Below, piece after piece: positions 6,066 to 11,496 of a DNA stretch of 27,611 bases. The notes under the pieces are model-generated. The model saw nothing but the letters and a program-made list of their open reading frames with translations. It ran no database searches and had not been told where the DNA came from. The stretch comes from a virus, in the IMG/VR virus record IMGVR_UViG_3300023296_000292, positions 1-27,611 of that record. One strand, 5' to 3'. A program made the translations under genes and the position numbers. Each line of letters begins with the position of its first letter. Within the stretch, counting starts at the first letter, position 1.

Positions 6066-6283
6066 TTAAATGTATTATAATAATTTCACTATTCTCCACC
6101 AGTGGAATTCCTATAACGGCGACGCTTAGTTATGAAGACGTAAAAAGGTGTGAAAAAGCATATGAGCATGTTCTTGTTCGCTTAGATATCAATGAGTTCG
6201 CACGATTATCTAAGGAAAAGGCCGTTGGTGAATGGCGCAGAGTTGGGAACGTAAAAGCAGAACAGGGGATGAACAATGACTGA
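6062..6283 (+). CDS. Small hypothetical protein carrying the shared NEFARL(S/A)KEKA patch
   Basis: A 73-residue protein. It starts at the ATG overlapping the upstream stop, with GGAG just before. Residues 1-19 are hydrophobic (MIKCIIIISLFSTSGI), short for a signal peptide and without a clear cleavage site. The middle (SYEDVKRCEKAYEHV) resembles small phage proteins of unknown role. Residues 44-54 (NEFARLSKEKA) are encoded by DNA nearly identical to part of the gene at 5324-5611, while the flanks are unrelated. The tail is basic, then Asn/Asp-ending. This looks like a gene patched by recombination. Confidence 0.6.
   Translation: MIKCIIIISLFSTSGIPITATLSYEDVKRCEKAYEHVLVRLDINEFARLSKEKAVGEWRRVGNVKAEQGMNND
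6191..6224 (+). repeat. 34-bp direct repeat, copy 2
   Basis: Second copy of the segment at 5504-5537, 32 of 34 bases alike. It falls in the same reading frame in an otherwise unrelated gene (6062-6283), 687 bases downstream. Confidence 0.8.
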
Positions 6284-6467
6284 ATCCTTAGCCCACGAAG
6301 GCCCTGGCCGATATTCTAACAACATCCGTATGTATTGGGAGCGCCTTGGCTTCAAAGTCAGAACGCGCGATTTTATAACAGGCGATTCGTATGGAGATTT
6401 TTGGTGCGTTCGCTCTGACATGAAAAACGGCAACCCATGCATCCAACAAAAAAGGACAGTAAAATGA
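6276..6467 (+). CDS. Small hypothetical protein
   Basis: A 63-residue basic protein rich in aromatic residues (NNIRMYWERLGFKVRTRDF, then GDFWCVRSDMKNG). Not recognised. It overlaps the preceding gene by 8 bases and has AGGGG upstream. The next gene begins 4 bases before its end (ATGA-type overlap), which supports it as a real operon member. Confidence 0.6.
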   Translation: MTESLAHEGPGRYSNNIRMYWERLGFKVRTRDFITGDSYGDFWCVRSDMKNGNPCIQQKRTVK

Positions 6468-6733
6468 ACAATGATATAGATTTAACATTAAACGAGCGAG
6501 AGGCGACGCATGGGGATTTTAGTGACGTTGCCTCAGTCGCTCAATCGTTAAAATTTCATATGGATTGCGCGCCGTATTGGGGCAATTTAACCGATGATAA
6601 GAAAGAAGCCTTACAAATGATTGCGTTAAAAGTTGCTCGTATTGTGTGTGGTAATCCAAATTACCCTGACCACTGGAAAGACATCGAAGGTTATGCCCGC
6701 CTTGTTCGGGACCGTATCGCCCCTGATGACTAA
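6464..6733 (+). CDS. DUF6378-type phage protein
   Basis: An 89-residue protein with the layout of a phage family of unknown function known as DUF6378. It has EREATHGDF near residue 10, a middle helix of moderate conservation, then EALQMIALKVARIVCGNPNY and DHWKDIEGYA. The Glu-x-Tyr/Phe-Gly-His-like THGDF and the DHW-DI-GYA elements are its landmarks; the pattern suggests a helical, possibly metal-binding fold. AAGGA lies 6 bases before the start. An upstream in-frame ATG exists but overlaps the previous gene. Confidence 0.75.
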   Translation: MNNDIDLTLNEREATHGDFSDVASVAQSLKFHMDCAPYWGNLTDDKKEALQMIALKVARIVCGNPNYPDHWKDIEGYARLVRDRIAPDD

Positions 6734-6908
6734 ATGGACGCCTGGATCATGGACTCCAAATCGGTGCGCTGTCTGGAATACGCTAGACGACGAAACCAAG
6801 ACCCGTTTTCAAAAATGGGTATGGAAAGAGCACGAACGCGGCCAATGCAACCCAACTCAGATACCGAAGGAATTAGAAAATGACGAAGAGAGCACACAAG
6901 AAGTTTGA
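6726..6908 (+). CDS. Small Trp-rich hypothetical protein (frame uncertain)
   Basis: A 60-residue frame starting inside the DUF6378 stop region. It is Trp-rich (MTKWTPGSWTPNRCAVWN, then KWVWKEHERG) with an acidic tail, and no family is recognised. A different frame at 6734-6883 (49 residues, MDAWIMDSKSV at its start) begins directly after the DUF6378 stop and ends in a perfect ATGA overlap with the adenine methyltransferase. Junctions favour the shorter frame; composition favours the longer. Neither has a good ribosome site, so only one may be real. The longer is annotated here. Confidence 0.4.
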   Translation: MTKWTPGSWTPNRCAVWNTLDDETKTRFQKWVWKEHERGQCNPTQIPKELENDEESTQEV

Positions 6909-7428
6909 AAGAAACCCGAGAGATTTTTACGCAACCCCAAGTTCTGCAGTATTGCCATTGTTACCGCATTTACCGCCCGCCGCGCATTATGACGAACCCT
7001 GCGCCGGAGAAGGTGATTTAATTAAACATTTATCGGCGTATGGGCATTATTGTGAGCAAGCCACTGATATAAGTCCACCTAATCGGATGAAATCAAAATC
7101 TATTGACGCCTTAGATATAAATGAATGTCGTAGCAAAATGTTCATAACAAACCCGCCGTGGGATAGAAAAACGCTTCACCCTATAATAACTCGTTTGTCA
7201 AACTTAGCCCCAACATGGCTATTATTTGATGCTGACTGGATGCACACAAAGCAATCTATAGAATTTATGCCACGATGCGAAAAAATTGTGTCAATAGGCA
7301 GGGTGTCTTGGATGGGTAACGGTGTAAGCGGTTTTGATAACTGCGCTTGGTATTTGTTTGATGTAATGAATAAAGAGACAACTAAATTTATAGGTCGAAC
7401 ATGGAAAACCGGACAGAAACGACAGTGA
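6880..7428 (+). CDS. Adenine-N6 (or cytosine-N4) DNA methyltransferase
   Basis: A 182-residue protein of the small phage amino-methyltransferase type. Residues 38-47 (DEPCAGEGDL) are the AdoMet-binding motif I, and NPPW at 91-94 is the catalytic motif IV typical of exocyclic-amino methyltransferases. A DALDI segment about 14 residues before NPPW fits motif III. The conserved order and spacing indicate an intact core, though there is little room for a target-recognition domain. The ribosome site AAGGA is good. The protein would mark the phage genome, for protection or to regulate timing; together with the cytosine-methyltransferase-like protein this gives two candidate DNA modifiers in one early region. 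Confidence 0.83.
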   Translation: MTKRAHKKFERNPRDFYATPSSAVLPLLPHLPPAAHYDEPCAGEGDLIKHLSAYGHYCEQATDISPPNRMKSKSIDALDINECRSKMFITNPPWDRKTLHPIITRLSNLAPTWLLFDADWMHTKQSIEFMPRCEKIVSIGRVSWMGNGVSGFDNCAWYLFDVMNKETTKFIGRTWKTGQKRQ

Positions 7429-7604
7429 CTCGGATTGATACGATATTCGGGACTTGCTATTTACAGATTGATTCCTTGAAAGGGGTTGTGTGCGGTGGTA
7501 ACATATCCACGCATCGCAAGGAACCTAACAGCCAGATAACCTTGTTCACAGAACAACTTGCGGATGGACTTCGCAAGGCACTAGAAGGGAAAAAAGATGT
7601 ATAG
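7401..7604 (+). CDS. Small hypothetical protein
   Basis: A 67-residue protein starting within the last 28 bases of the methyltransferase gene. It looks like a compact beta-rich fold (VTRIDTIFGTCYLQID, then LKGVVCGGN) with a helical C-terminus (LADGLRKALEGKK). Two Cys, no spacing typical of zinc binding. Not recognised. The next gene starts 8 bases before its end. Confidence 0.6.
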   Translation: MENRTETTVTRIDTIFGTCYLQIDSLKGVVCGGNISTHRKEPNSQITLFTEQLADGLRKALEGKKDV

Positions 7605-7803
7605 AAAGAAGAATGCAAACCAAACAAAATATTTTGCAGCGTTTGGCTCTACCATGTTAGACGCGGACACGGACGAAATTATTGAGTTCTTAAACTGGGG
7701 GGCACCTTCATCATGGGTGCTAGACCCGGTTGTAGAAAAGGCAAGCCCCGTACAGAAATGGGTTAAGGCACACATTAAAAAAAGCAAGAGTTGGAACGAA
7801 TGA
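7597..7803 (+). CDS. Small hypothetical protein
   Basis: A 68-residue protein, basic at both ends (MYRKKNANQTK and AHIKKSKSWNE), with a central acidic/aromatic segment (DADTDEIIEFLNWGAPSSW). Not recognised. AAGGG lies 9 bases before its ATG, and it is coupled by ATGA to the next gene. Confidence 0.6.
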   Translation: MYRKKNANQTKYFAAFGSTMLDADTDEIIEFLNWGAPSSWVLDPVVEKASPVQKWVKAHIKKSKSWNE

Positions 7804-7982
7804 AAAATTCAAACAAAACTTGTATGGAACGCCAGGCTCAAGCCCGCCGCAACGTCCGAGACACGAAGCGCAAACAAAAACAAGCACGAAAGCTGATTGC
7901 AAAAGTTGGCGAGGAACGTGTAACGCCTAAAGAGGTGTTTAGAGCGCGCAACGCCCACGCAGATATAGGGAAAAACTTATAA
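7800..7982 (+). CDS. Small, very basic hypothetical protein
   Basis: A 60-residue, Arg/Lys/Gln-rich protein (RQAQARRNVRDTKRKQKQARK) with one C-terminal segment EERVTPKEVFRARNAHADIG. Its composition suggests nucleic acid binding. It starts at the ATGA overlap with the preceding gene; an ATG three codons earlier is less likely. It ends one base into the GapR start (TAATGG), so it is coupled to that gene. No family recognised. Confidence 0.55.
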   Translation: MKNSNKTCMERQAQARRNVRDTKRKQKQARKLIAKVGEERVTPKEVFRARNAHADIGKNL

Positions 7983-8230
7983 TGGAAAACGTACAACGAT
8001 TAACACCGGCAACAGACGAACGGCTAAAGACTATTGTTGAGCGTATCGAACGTCTTGAAGAAGAAAAAACTGCCTTAGTTTCGGACATAAAAGAAGTGTA
8101 TTCAGAGGCAAGGGGCGCGGGATATGACGTGAAGGCTATTAAGCAGGTTGTCTCGCAGCGAAAACTCGATAGCATCGACAGGCAAGAGCAGATTTCAATG
8201 TTTGAGCTATATTGGGATAGGGTTCATTGA
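7982..8230 (+). CDS. gapR-like: GapR / DUF2312 family nucleoid-associated protein
   Basis: An 82-residue protein of the GapR family, nucleoid proteins of Alphaproteobacteria that bind overtwisted (positively supercoiled) DNA and act with topoisomerases in front of replication and transcription. The family pattern is clear: an N-terminal coiled-coil helix with IVERIERLEEEKTAL, then DIKEVYSEARGAGYD at 35-49, then KAIKQVV-QRKLDS and an acidic/aromatic helix ending MFELYWDRV. The length matches host GapR (about 85-90 residues). The phage copy could relieve torsional stress during phage replication or displace host GapR. It is the main host clue in this window. Its C-terminal half is copied, diverged, in the ORF at 8387-8584. 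Confidence 0.85.
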   Translation: MENVQRLTPATDERLKTIVERIERLEEEKTALVSDIKEVYSEARGAGYDVKAIKQVVSQRKLDSIDRQEQISMFELYWDRVH

Positions 8231-8231
8231 C

Positions 8232-8384
8232 ATGGAATCTTGGCAACGTAAGTTATTAAGCCAGGCAAGAGAGCGCCTTGAGGCCATCCCAAGCGAGAGG
8301 CTGGAGATTTGCGACCCTGCGGCAGTTGTGGAGTTGGCTTTAGTCCTGCACGATGTTCTGGAAATATTAGAGGATAAACCATAA
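8232..8384 (+). CDS. Small helical hypothetical protein
   Basis: A 50-residue acidic helical protein (ESWQRKLLSQARERLEAIPSERLEI, then AVVELALVLHDVLEILE). It begins one base after the GapR stop and ends two bases before the chimeric gene, so it sits between the parent GapR gene and the chimera. Not recognised. An upstream in-frame ATG exists within GapR but is disfavoured. Confidence 0.5.
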   Translation: MESWQRKLLSQARERLEAIPSERLEICDPAAVVELALVLHDVLEILEDKP

Positions 8385-8386
8385 GC

Positions 8387-8584
8387 ATGGCTAATAAGCT
8401 AACACCCAAGCAACAGGCGTTCATTAACGAATACCTGATAGACTTGAACGCGAAGCAGGCAGCTATCCGTGCGGGGTACGACGGCAAGGCTTTACGCCAG
8501 GTAATTAAACAACGTAAATTGGATAGCCACGAGCGCACAGAAGCGCAAATGATGTTTGAACTTTTATGGGACGCGGTGCATTAA
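8387..8584 (+). CDS. Apparent natural chimera: TerS DNA-binding N-terminus joined to a GapR C-terminus
   Basis: A 65-residue protein. Residues 3-31 (from NKLTPKQQAF to IRAGY) match residues 3-31 of this phage's own TerS at 26 of 29 positions. Residues 29-65 (from AGYDGKALRQV to LWDAVH) match residues 46-82 of its own GapR at 24 of 37 positions. The joint falls at Ala-Gly-Tyr, present in both parents and encoded at 8471-8479. In the TerS-like half, about 15 codons differ from terS and about 13 of these changes are synonymous, which suggests selection on the protein. The frame is open and complete with an ATG and stop. The product would combine the helix-turn-helix end of TerS with the DNA-contacting and multimerising end of GapR. 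Function unknown; packaging control or competition with TerS is inference. Confidence 0.8.
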   Translation: MANKLTPKQQAFINEYLIDLNAKQAAIRAGYDGKALRQVIKQRKLDSHERTEAQMMFELLWDAVH

Positions 8585-8585
8585 A

Positions 8586-8837
8586 ATGGAAAATAAAGAA
8601 CACACTATAACTGAAGTTGACGAAGACAAGGTGGCAGAAGTCGCAACAAGATTAGTACTAGCTTGCGAAGAAGTTGGCGCTGTAATTATATTAACGTGGC
8701 GGCACGACGGGACTATAGGGACTCACGTCCACGGTATGGATGAAGCTCTTTCTGACGCAGCCGTTAATTTGTCTCACGACATCATGGAACACTTAGGGGC
8801 TGAACGTGTATCTAGCCATGGGGAGACATTAAATTGA
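8586..8837 (+). CDS. Small hypothetical protein
   Basis: An 83-residue acidic protein. It has a helical N-terminal segment (EVDEDKVAEVATRLVLACEE), a beta-like centre (VGAVIILTWRHDGTIGTHVHG), and a helical end (AAVNLSHDIMEHLGAERV). Not recognised; no membrane span. Its stop overlaps the next start (TTGA). The ribosome site is weak. Confidence 0.6.
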   Translation: MENKEHTITEVDEDKVAEVATRLVLACEEVGAVIILTWRHDGTIGTHVHGMDEALSDAAVNLSHDIMEHLGAERVSSHGETLN

Positions 8838-9286
8838 GAACCAAATGGCTAGAGGACGTCGCAGCTAAAGCGGGCGTTGTGTTAGTAGGTGTGGAATCAG
8901 GGGAAGGGGCAGTCTATGATACTGCTAAATTCGACTACCCTTGCGGGTGTCACGGGACAGACGTTGGTTTAAGCGCGTATGACGAGCAGGAATCAGCTTG
9001 GATAGTCGCGGCGATAAAGAAGTCATGGCCGGACTGCATGGAGGGTGATAGAGTTATGCCACAATCAAAAGGAGACAAGACATTGACCGATAAACCAGAC
9101 TTTAAAGTGGGCGACGTTGTGGTGTTGAGGTCCGGCGGCCCTGCTATGACAGTTTCAGGACCTTTAACGGATGAATTTGATGTCAACTGCATATGGTTCG
9201 CAGAAGATTACATTGAAAAAGCGTGTTTCCATGTATCGTCGCTAAAACTATACGATTGTCAATGCGCCGGGGAAAGTTGTCTTTGA
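8834..9286 (+). CDS. DUF2158 (YodC-like) protein with an unknown N-terminal region
   Basis: A 150-residue protein starting at TTG (8834), which overlaps the previous stop as TTGA. The C-terminal part, about residues 87-140, is DUF2158/YodC-like: FKVGDVVVLRSGGPAMTV, then CIWF, then a hydrophobic C-terminal strand region. The first 80 residues, with a Cys-Gly-Cys motif (PCGCHG), are unrecognised. An AGGAG followed 7 bases later by TTG at 9083 marks a possible internal start that would give the DUF2158 domain alone, about 67 residues. So this may be one fused gene or two overlapping products. Function of the DUF2158 family is not established. Confidence 0.65.
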   Translation: MRTKWLEDVAAKAGVVLVGVESGEGAVYDTAKFDYPCGCHGTDVGLSAYDEQESAWIVAAIKKSWPDCMEGDRVMPQSKGDKTLTDKPDFKVGDVVVLRSGGPAMTVSGPLTDEFDVNCIWFAEDYIEKACFHVSSLKLYDCQCAGESCL

Positions 9287-9307
9287 AGCCTTACTTATGG
9301 AATGTTT

Positions 9308-9712
9308 ATGACACATAAACTCACACCTAAACAACAAGCGTTTGTAAACGAATACCTGATTGATCTGAACGCAACACAGGCGGCTATTCGTGCTGGGTAC
9401 AGTGAGAGGACAGCAAAAGAGATAGGCTGTCAGAACTTAACCAAAGTTAACATTGCCGCGGCAATCAAGGAAGCATTGGACGTAAGGGCCACAGAGACGG
9501 GCATTACAGCGCGCTGGGTGCTTGAACAGGCCGCTGACGTATACAAAGAGGCGAGAACAGCAGAAGACCGCTCAAACGCCTTAAAAGCCCTCGATACGGT
9601 TGGCAAGCATGTAGACATTCAAGCGTTCAGTGAGAAGCATGAATTAGTTGGGAAGGACGGCGCTGAACTTGTGTTTGTCCCTGTGGGGGCTCGTGGAACA
9701 GATAAAGATTGA
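9308..9712 (+). CDS. terS: Terminase small subunit
   Basis: A 134-residue protein of the Terminase_2 type, which recognises the phage packaging site as a ring and hands DNA to the large subunit. Landmarks are the N-terminal helix-turn-helix HKLTPKQQAFVNEYLIDL with TQAAIRAGYSERTAKEIG, then LTKVNIAAAIKEAL, then an oligomerisation helix region (RWVLEQAADVYKEAR) with a conserved D-R-x-x-A-L-K-A-L-D pattern. The start at 9308 is preferred over 9302 because GGA lies 7 bases before it. It overlaps the large subunit start by 20 bases, as is usual in phages. Residues 3-31 recur in the chimera at 8387-8584. Confidence 0.93.
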   Translation: MTHKLTPKQQAFVNEYLIDLNATQAAIRAGYSERTAKEIGCQNLTKVNIAAAIKEALDVRATETGITARWVLEQAADVYKEARTAEDRSNALKALDTVGKHVDIQAFSEKHELVGKDGAELVFVPVGARGTDKD

Positions 9713-11204
9713 GTATGTCGAGAACCTTTACCCTATCTTCACCAAGCCAAAGCGTATAAAAATTATTGTTGGAGGACGTGGGTCTACTAAATCAACGGGT
9801 GTGTCAGACTATGTCGGGGCTAGAGTTTCTAAAGGTGAGCTATGGTGCTGTGCGCGTGAACACCAGAACTCGATTGAGGAATCAGTCCATAGAACAATCC
9901 TTGAAGAAATTGAGCGTTTAGGGATAGCAGGGTTTAGCGACACTAAAACAGGAATAACCCACAGTTCCGGCGGACGCATATTCTATCGAGGTTTAGCGCG
10001 TAACATAACTTCCATCAAATCTACATTATCAGGCGTTGACGGGCTATGGATTGAAGAGGGTGAGGACGTGACCGAGAATACCTTACGTGTTCTCACAGCG
10101 TCTGTCCGGCTTAATGCAGCGGATGCAGAACGTAAAATCGCTGGCGAAGACGTTAAAATGCCTGAGATTATTATCACTATGAACAGGGGATCTCGGACGG
10201 GCGCAGTCGCAAAGCGTTGGCTTGCTCGCGCTGAGTCTGAATTGACTAGATGCGGGTATTACGAAGACGATTTAATTATGGTGGTTCAAATGAACTACAC
10301 CGACATGCCGCCAGCATGGTTCCTAGCGTCTGGCCTTGAAGACGAACGCGCAGACGATCACAATCGATTGTCTCGTGCTGAGTATGACCACAAATGGAAA
10401 GGTGCATACTACGATGAGGTTGAGGGATCAATTATTAAGCCTGAGTGGTATGACGCCTGTCTCGACGCGCACAAACTTCCCCACCTAGAAGCCGCTTTCA
10501 AACCTCTCGGAGCTAAGATAGCCGCGCATGACCCATTTGACGGGGGCAAGGATGCGGGAGGGTATAGCTTGCGGCATGGTTCAATTATTAAGTCAGTGCA
10601 ATCGATGCGTACCGGAGAAATAGATCAAGCCTGTGATTGGGCCACGGAGAACGCTATTAAAGATGGTGCCGACTGGTTCGTCTGGGATGGCGACGGCATG
10701 GGTACGGGCCTTAAACGACAAGTACAGCTTGCTTTTAATAACATGGCGATTGAATACCACATGTTTCAAGGGTCTTTGTCAGGGGTAGGCCAAGACAACG
10801 CAAGAGATATATATATGTTCAACGAAACTCGCCGTGAGGACGCACCAAAGACGTATGCAGAGACATTCAAGAACAATAGGGCGCAATATTACATAACGTT
10901 AGCAAATAGAATGTATAACACGTATAGGTGTGTTGAGCGCGGTGAGTATATGGATCCCGATAAGATGATATCATTCGATAGCGATGGGATTGAAAACGAA
11001 AGCGTGTTCCGGTCACAGATATGCAGGATACCAAGAAAGCAGAACGGCAACGGTCTTATACAGCTAATGAGCAAGGAGGACATGAAGCGTCTAGGCATTG
11101 TCTCGCCAAATGAATCTGACTCTGTTATGATGAGCATGTATACGCCAAACGTGCGTAAGAAAAAGACGAATAAGCCGCCGCGCAATTTGAATTGGATGGG
11201 ATAG
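9693..11204 (+). CDS. terL: Terminase large subunit (packaging ATPase-nuclease)
   Basis: A 503-residue protein that pumps DNA into the procapsid and cuts it. The GTG start at 9693 is chosen because a GGGGG ribosome site lies just before it; a longer frame at 9648 would overlap terS more. Walker A is GGRGSTKST at 27-35 (Lys33), Walker B ends in Glu121-Glu122 (LWIEE), and a coupling motif TMNRGS follows. The RNase-H-like nuclease shows Asp280 (AHDPFDGG) and Asp332/Asp334 (WDGDGMG). The pattern is closest to Terminase_3-type subunits. Length and both domains are intact. The next gene starts directly at the stop. It works with TerS and the P22-like portal. Confidence 0.95.
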   Translation: MEQIKIEYVENLYPIFTKPKRIKIIVGGRGSTKSTGVSDYVGARVSKGELWCCAREHQNSIEESVHRTILEEIERLGIAGFSDTKTGITHSSGGRIFYRGLARNITSIKSTLSGVDGLWIEEGEDVTENTLRVLTASVRLNAADAERKIAGEDVKMPEIIITMNRGSRTGAVAKRWLARAESELTRCGYYEDDLIMVVQMNYTDMPPAWFLASGLEDERADDHNRLSRAEYDHKWKGAYYDEVEGSIIKPEWYDACLDAHKLPHLEAAFKPLGAKIAAHDPFDGGKDAGGYSLRHGSIIKSVQSMRTGEIDQACDWATENAIKDGADWFVWDGDGMGTGLKRQVQLAFNNMAIEYHMFQGSLSGVGQDNARDIYMFNETRREDAPKTYAETFKNNRAQYYITLANRMYNTYRCVERGEYMDPDKMISFDSDGIENESVFRSQICRIPRKQNGNGLIQLMSKEDMKRLGIVSPNESDSVMMSMYTPNVRKKKTNKPPRNLNWMG

Positions 11205-11399
11205 ATGAACCTCAAAGCACAAGAACACGCAATAGAACTCGGCGCAGAGATAGTTGAACTCGCCAAGGCTAAGAAGCTGACAGGCGGCCAACGCCTCAGA
11301 CGCAGCGAAATCATACGTGATATGAAAGAGGGCGGCTGGACGCTTGGCGAGATTTCTCAAGTATTCGGCATGAGAGTTTCCGAAGTCATTAACGTTTAG
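11205..11399 (+). CDS. Small helix-turn-helix-like protein
   Basis: A 64-residue, basic, helical protein with GGWTLGEISQVFGMRVSEVINV at its C-terminus, a short helix-turn-helix-like segment (Glu-Ile-Ser-x-x-Phe-Gly). The N-terminal half is charged helix (AIELGAEIVELAKAKK). It starts at the base after the terL stop. Located between terL and portal, it could be a small regulator or a packaging accessory. Not recognised; the helix-turn-helix reading is by eye. Confidence 0.55.
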   Translation: MNLKAQEHAIELGAEIVELAKAKKLTGGQRLRRSEIIRDMKEGGWTLGEISQVFGMRVSEVINV

Positions 11400-11442
11400 T
11401 TTTTATTTAAATCTATACTACACATTCATATGGTAGTTTACA

Positions 11443-11471
11443 TTGACCTGCCGTTCTGTTTAGCGTAAAAC
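11443..11471 (+). promoter_or_regulatory. Candidate late promoter before the portal gene
   Basis: TTGACC (11443-11448) and TAAAAC (11466-11471) are 17 bases apart in the A+T-rich 97-base gap ahead of the portal gene. A second -10-like TATAAC follows at 11475-11480. A short inverted repeat ACTAC/GTAGT (11417-11421 and 11433-11437) lies just upstream. The TTGACC match and ideal spacing make this a reasonable sigma-70 promoter for the structural genes. Confidence 0.5.
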
Positions 11472-11496
11472 GTATATAACAAATTAAAGGTGTATA

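Noticed and set aside
6734-6883. 49-residue alternative frame
   Set aside because: Not listed as a feature because the overlapping 60-residue frame has better composition. It is kept as a finding since its junctions are neat.
8387-8584. Explanation of the chimera as a truncated terS pseudogene
   Set aside because: The frame is open to a normal stop, its C-terminal half is clearly GapR-like, and silent changes dominate in the N-terminal half.
9302-9307. terS start at 9302
   Set aside because: The GGA ribosome element is too close to this ATG; 9308 has normal spacing.
9648-9692. terL start at 9648
   Set aside because: It would overlap terS by 65 bases without a ribosome site; GTG 9693 has GGGGG just upstream.
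10889-11360. Minus-strand ORFs opposite the end of terL
   Set aside because: Antisense shadows without a ribosome site; terL's coding frame is certain.
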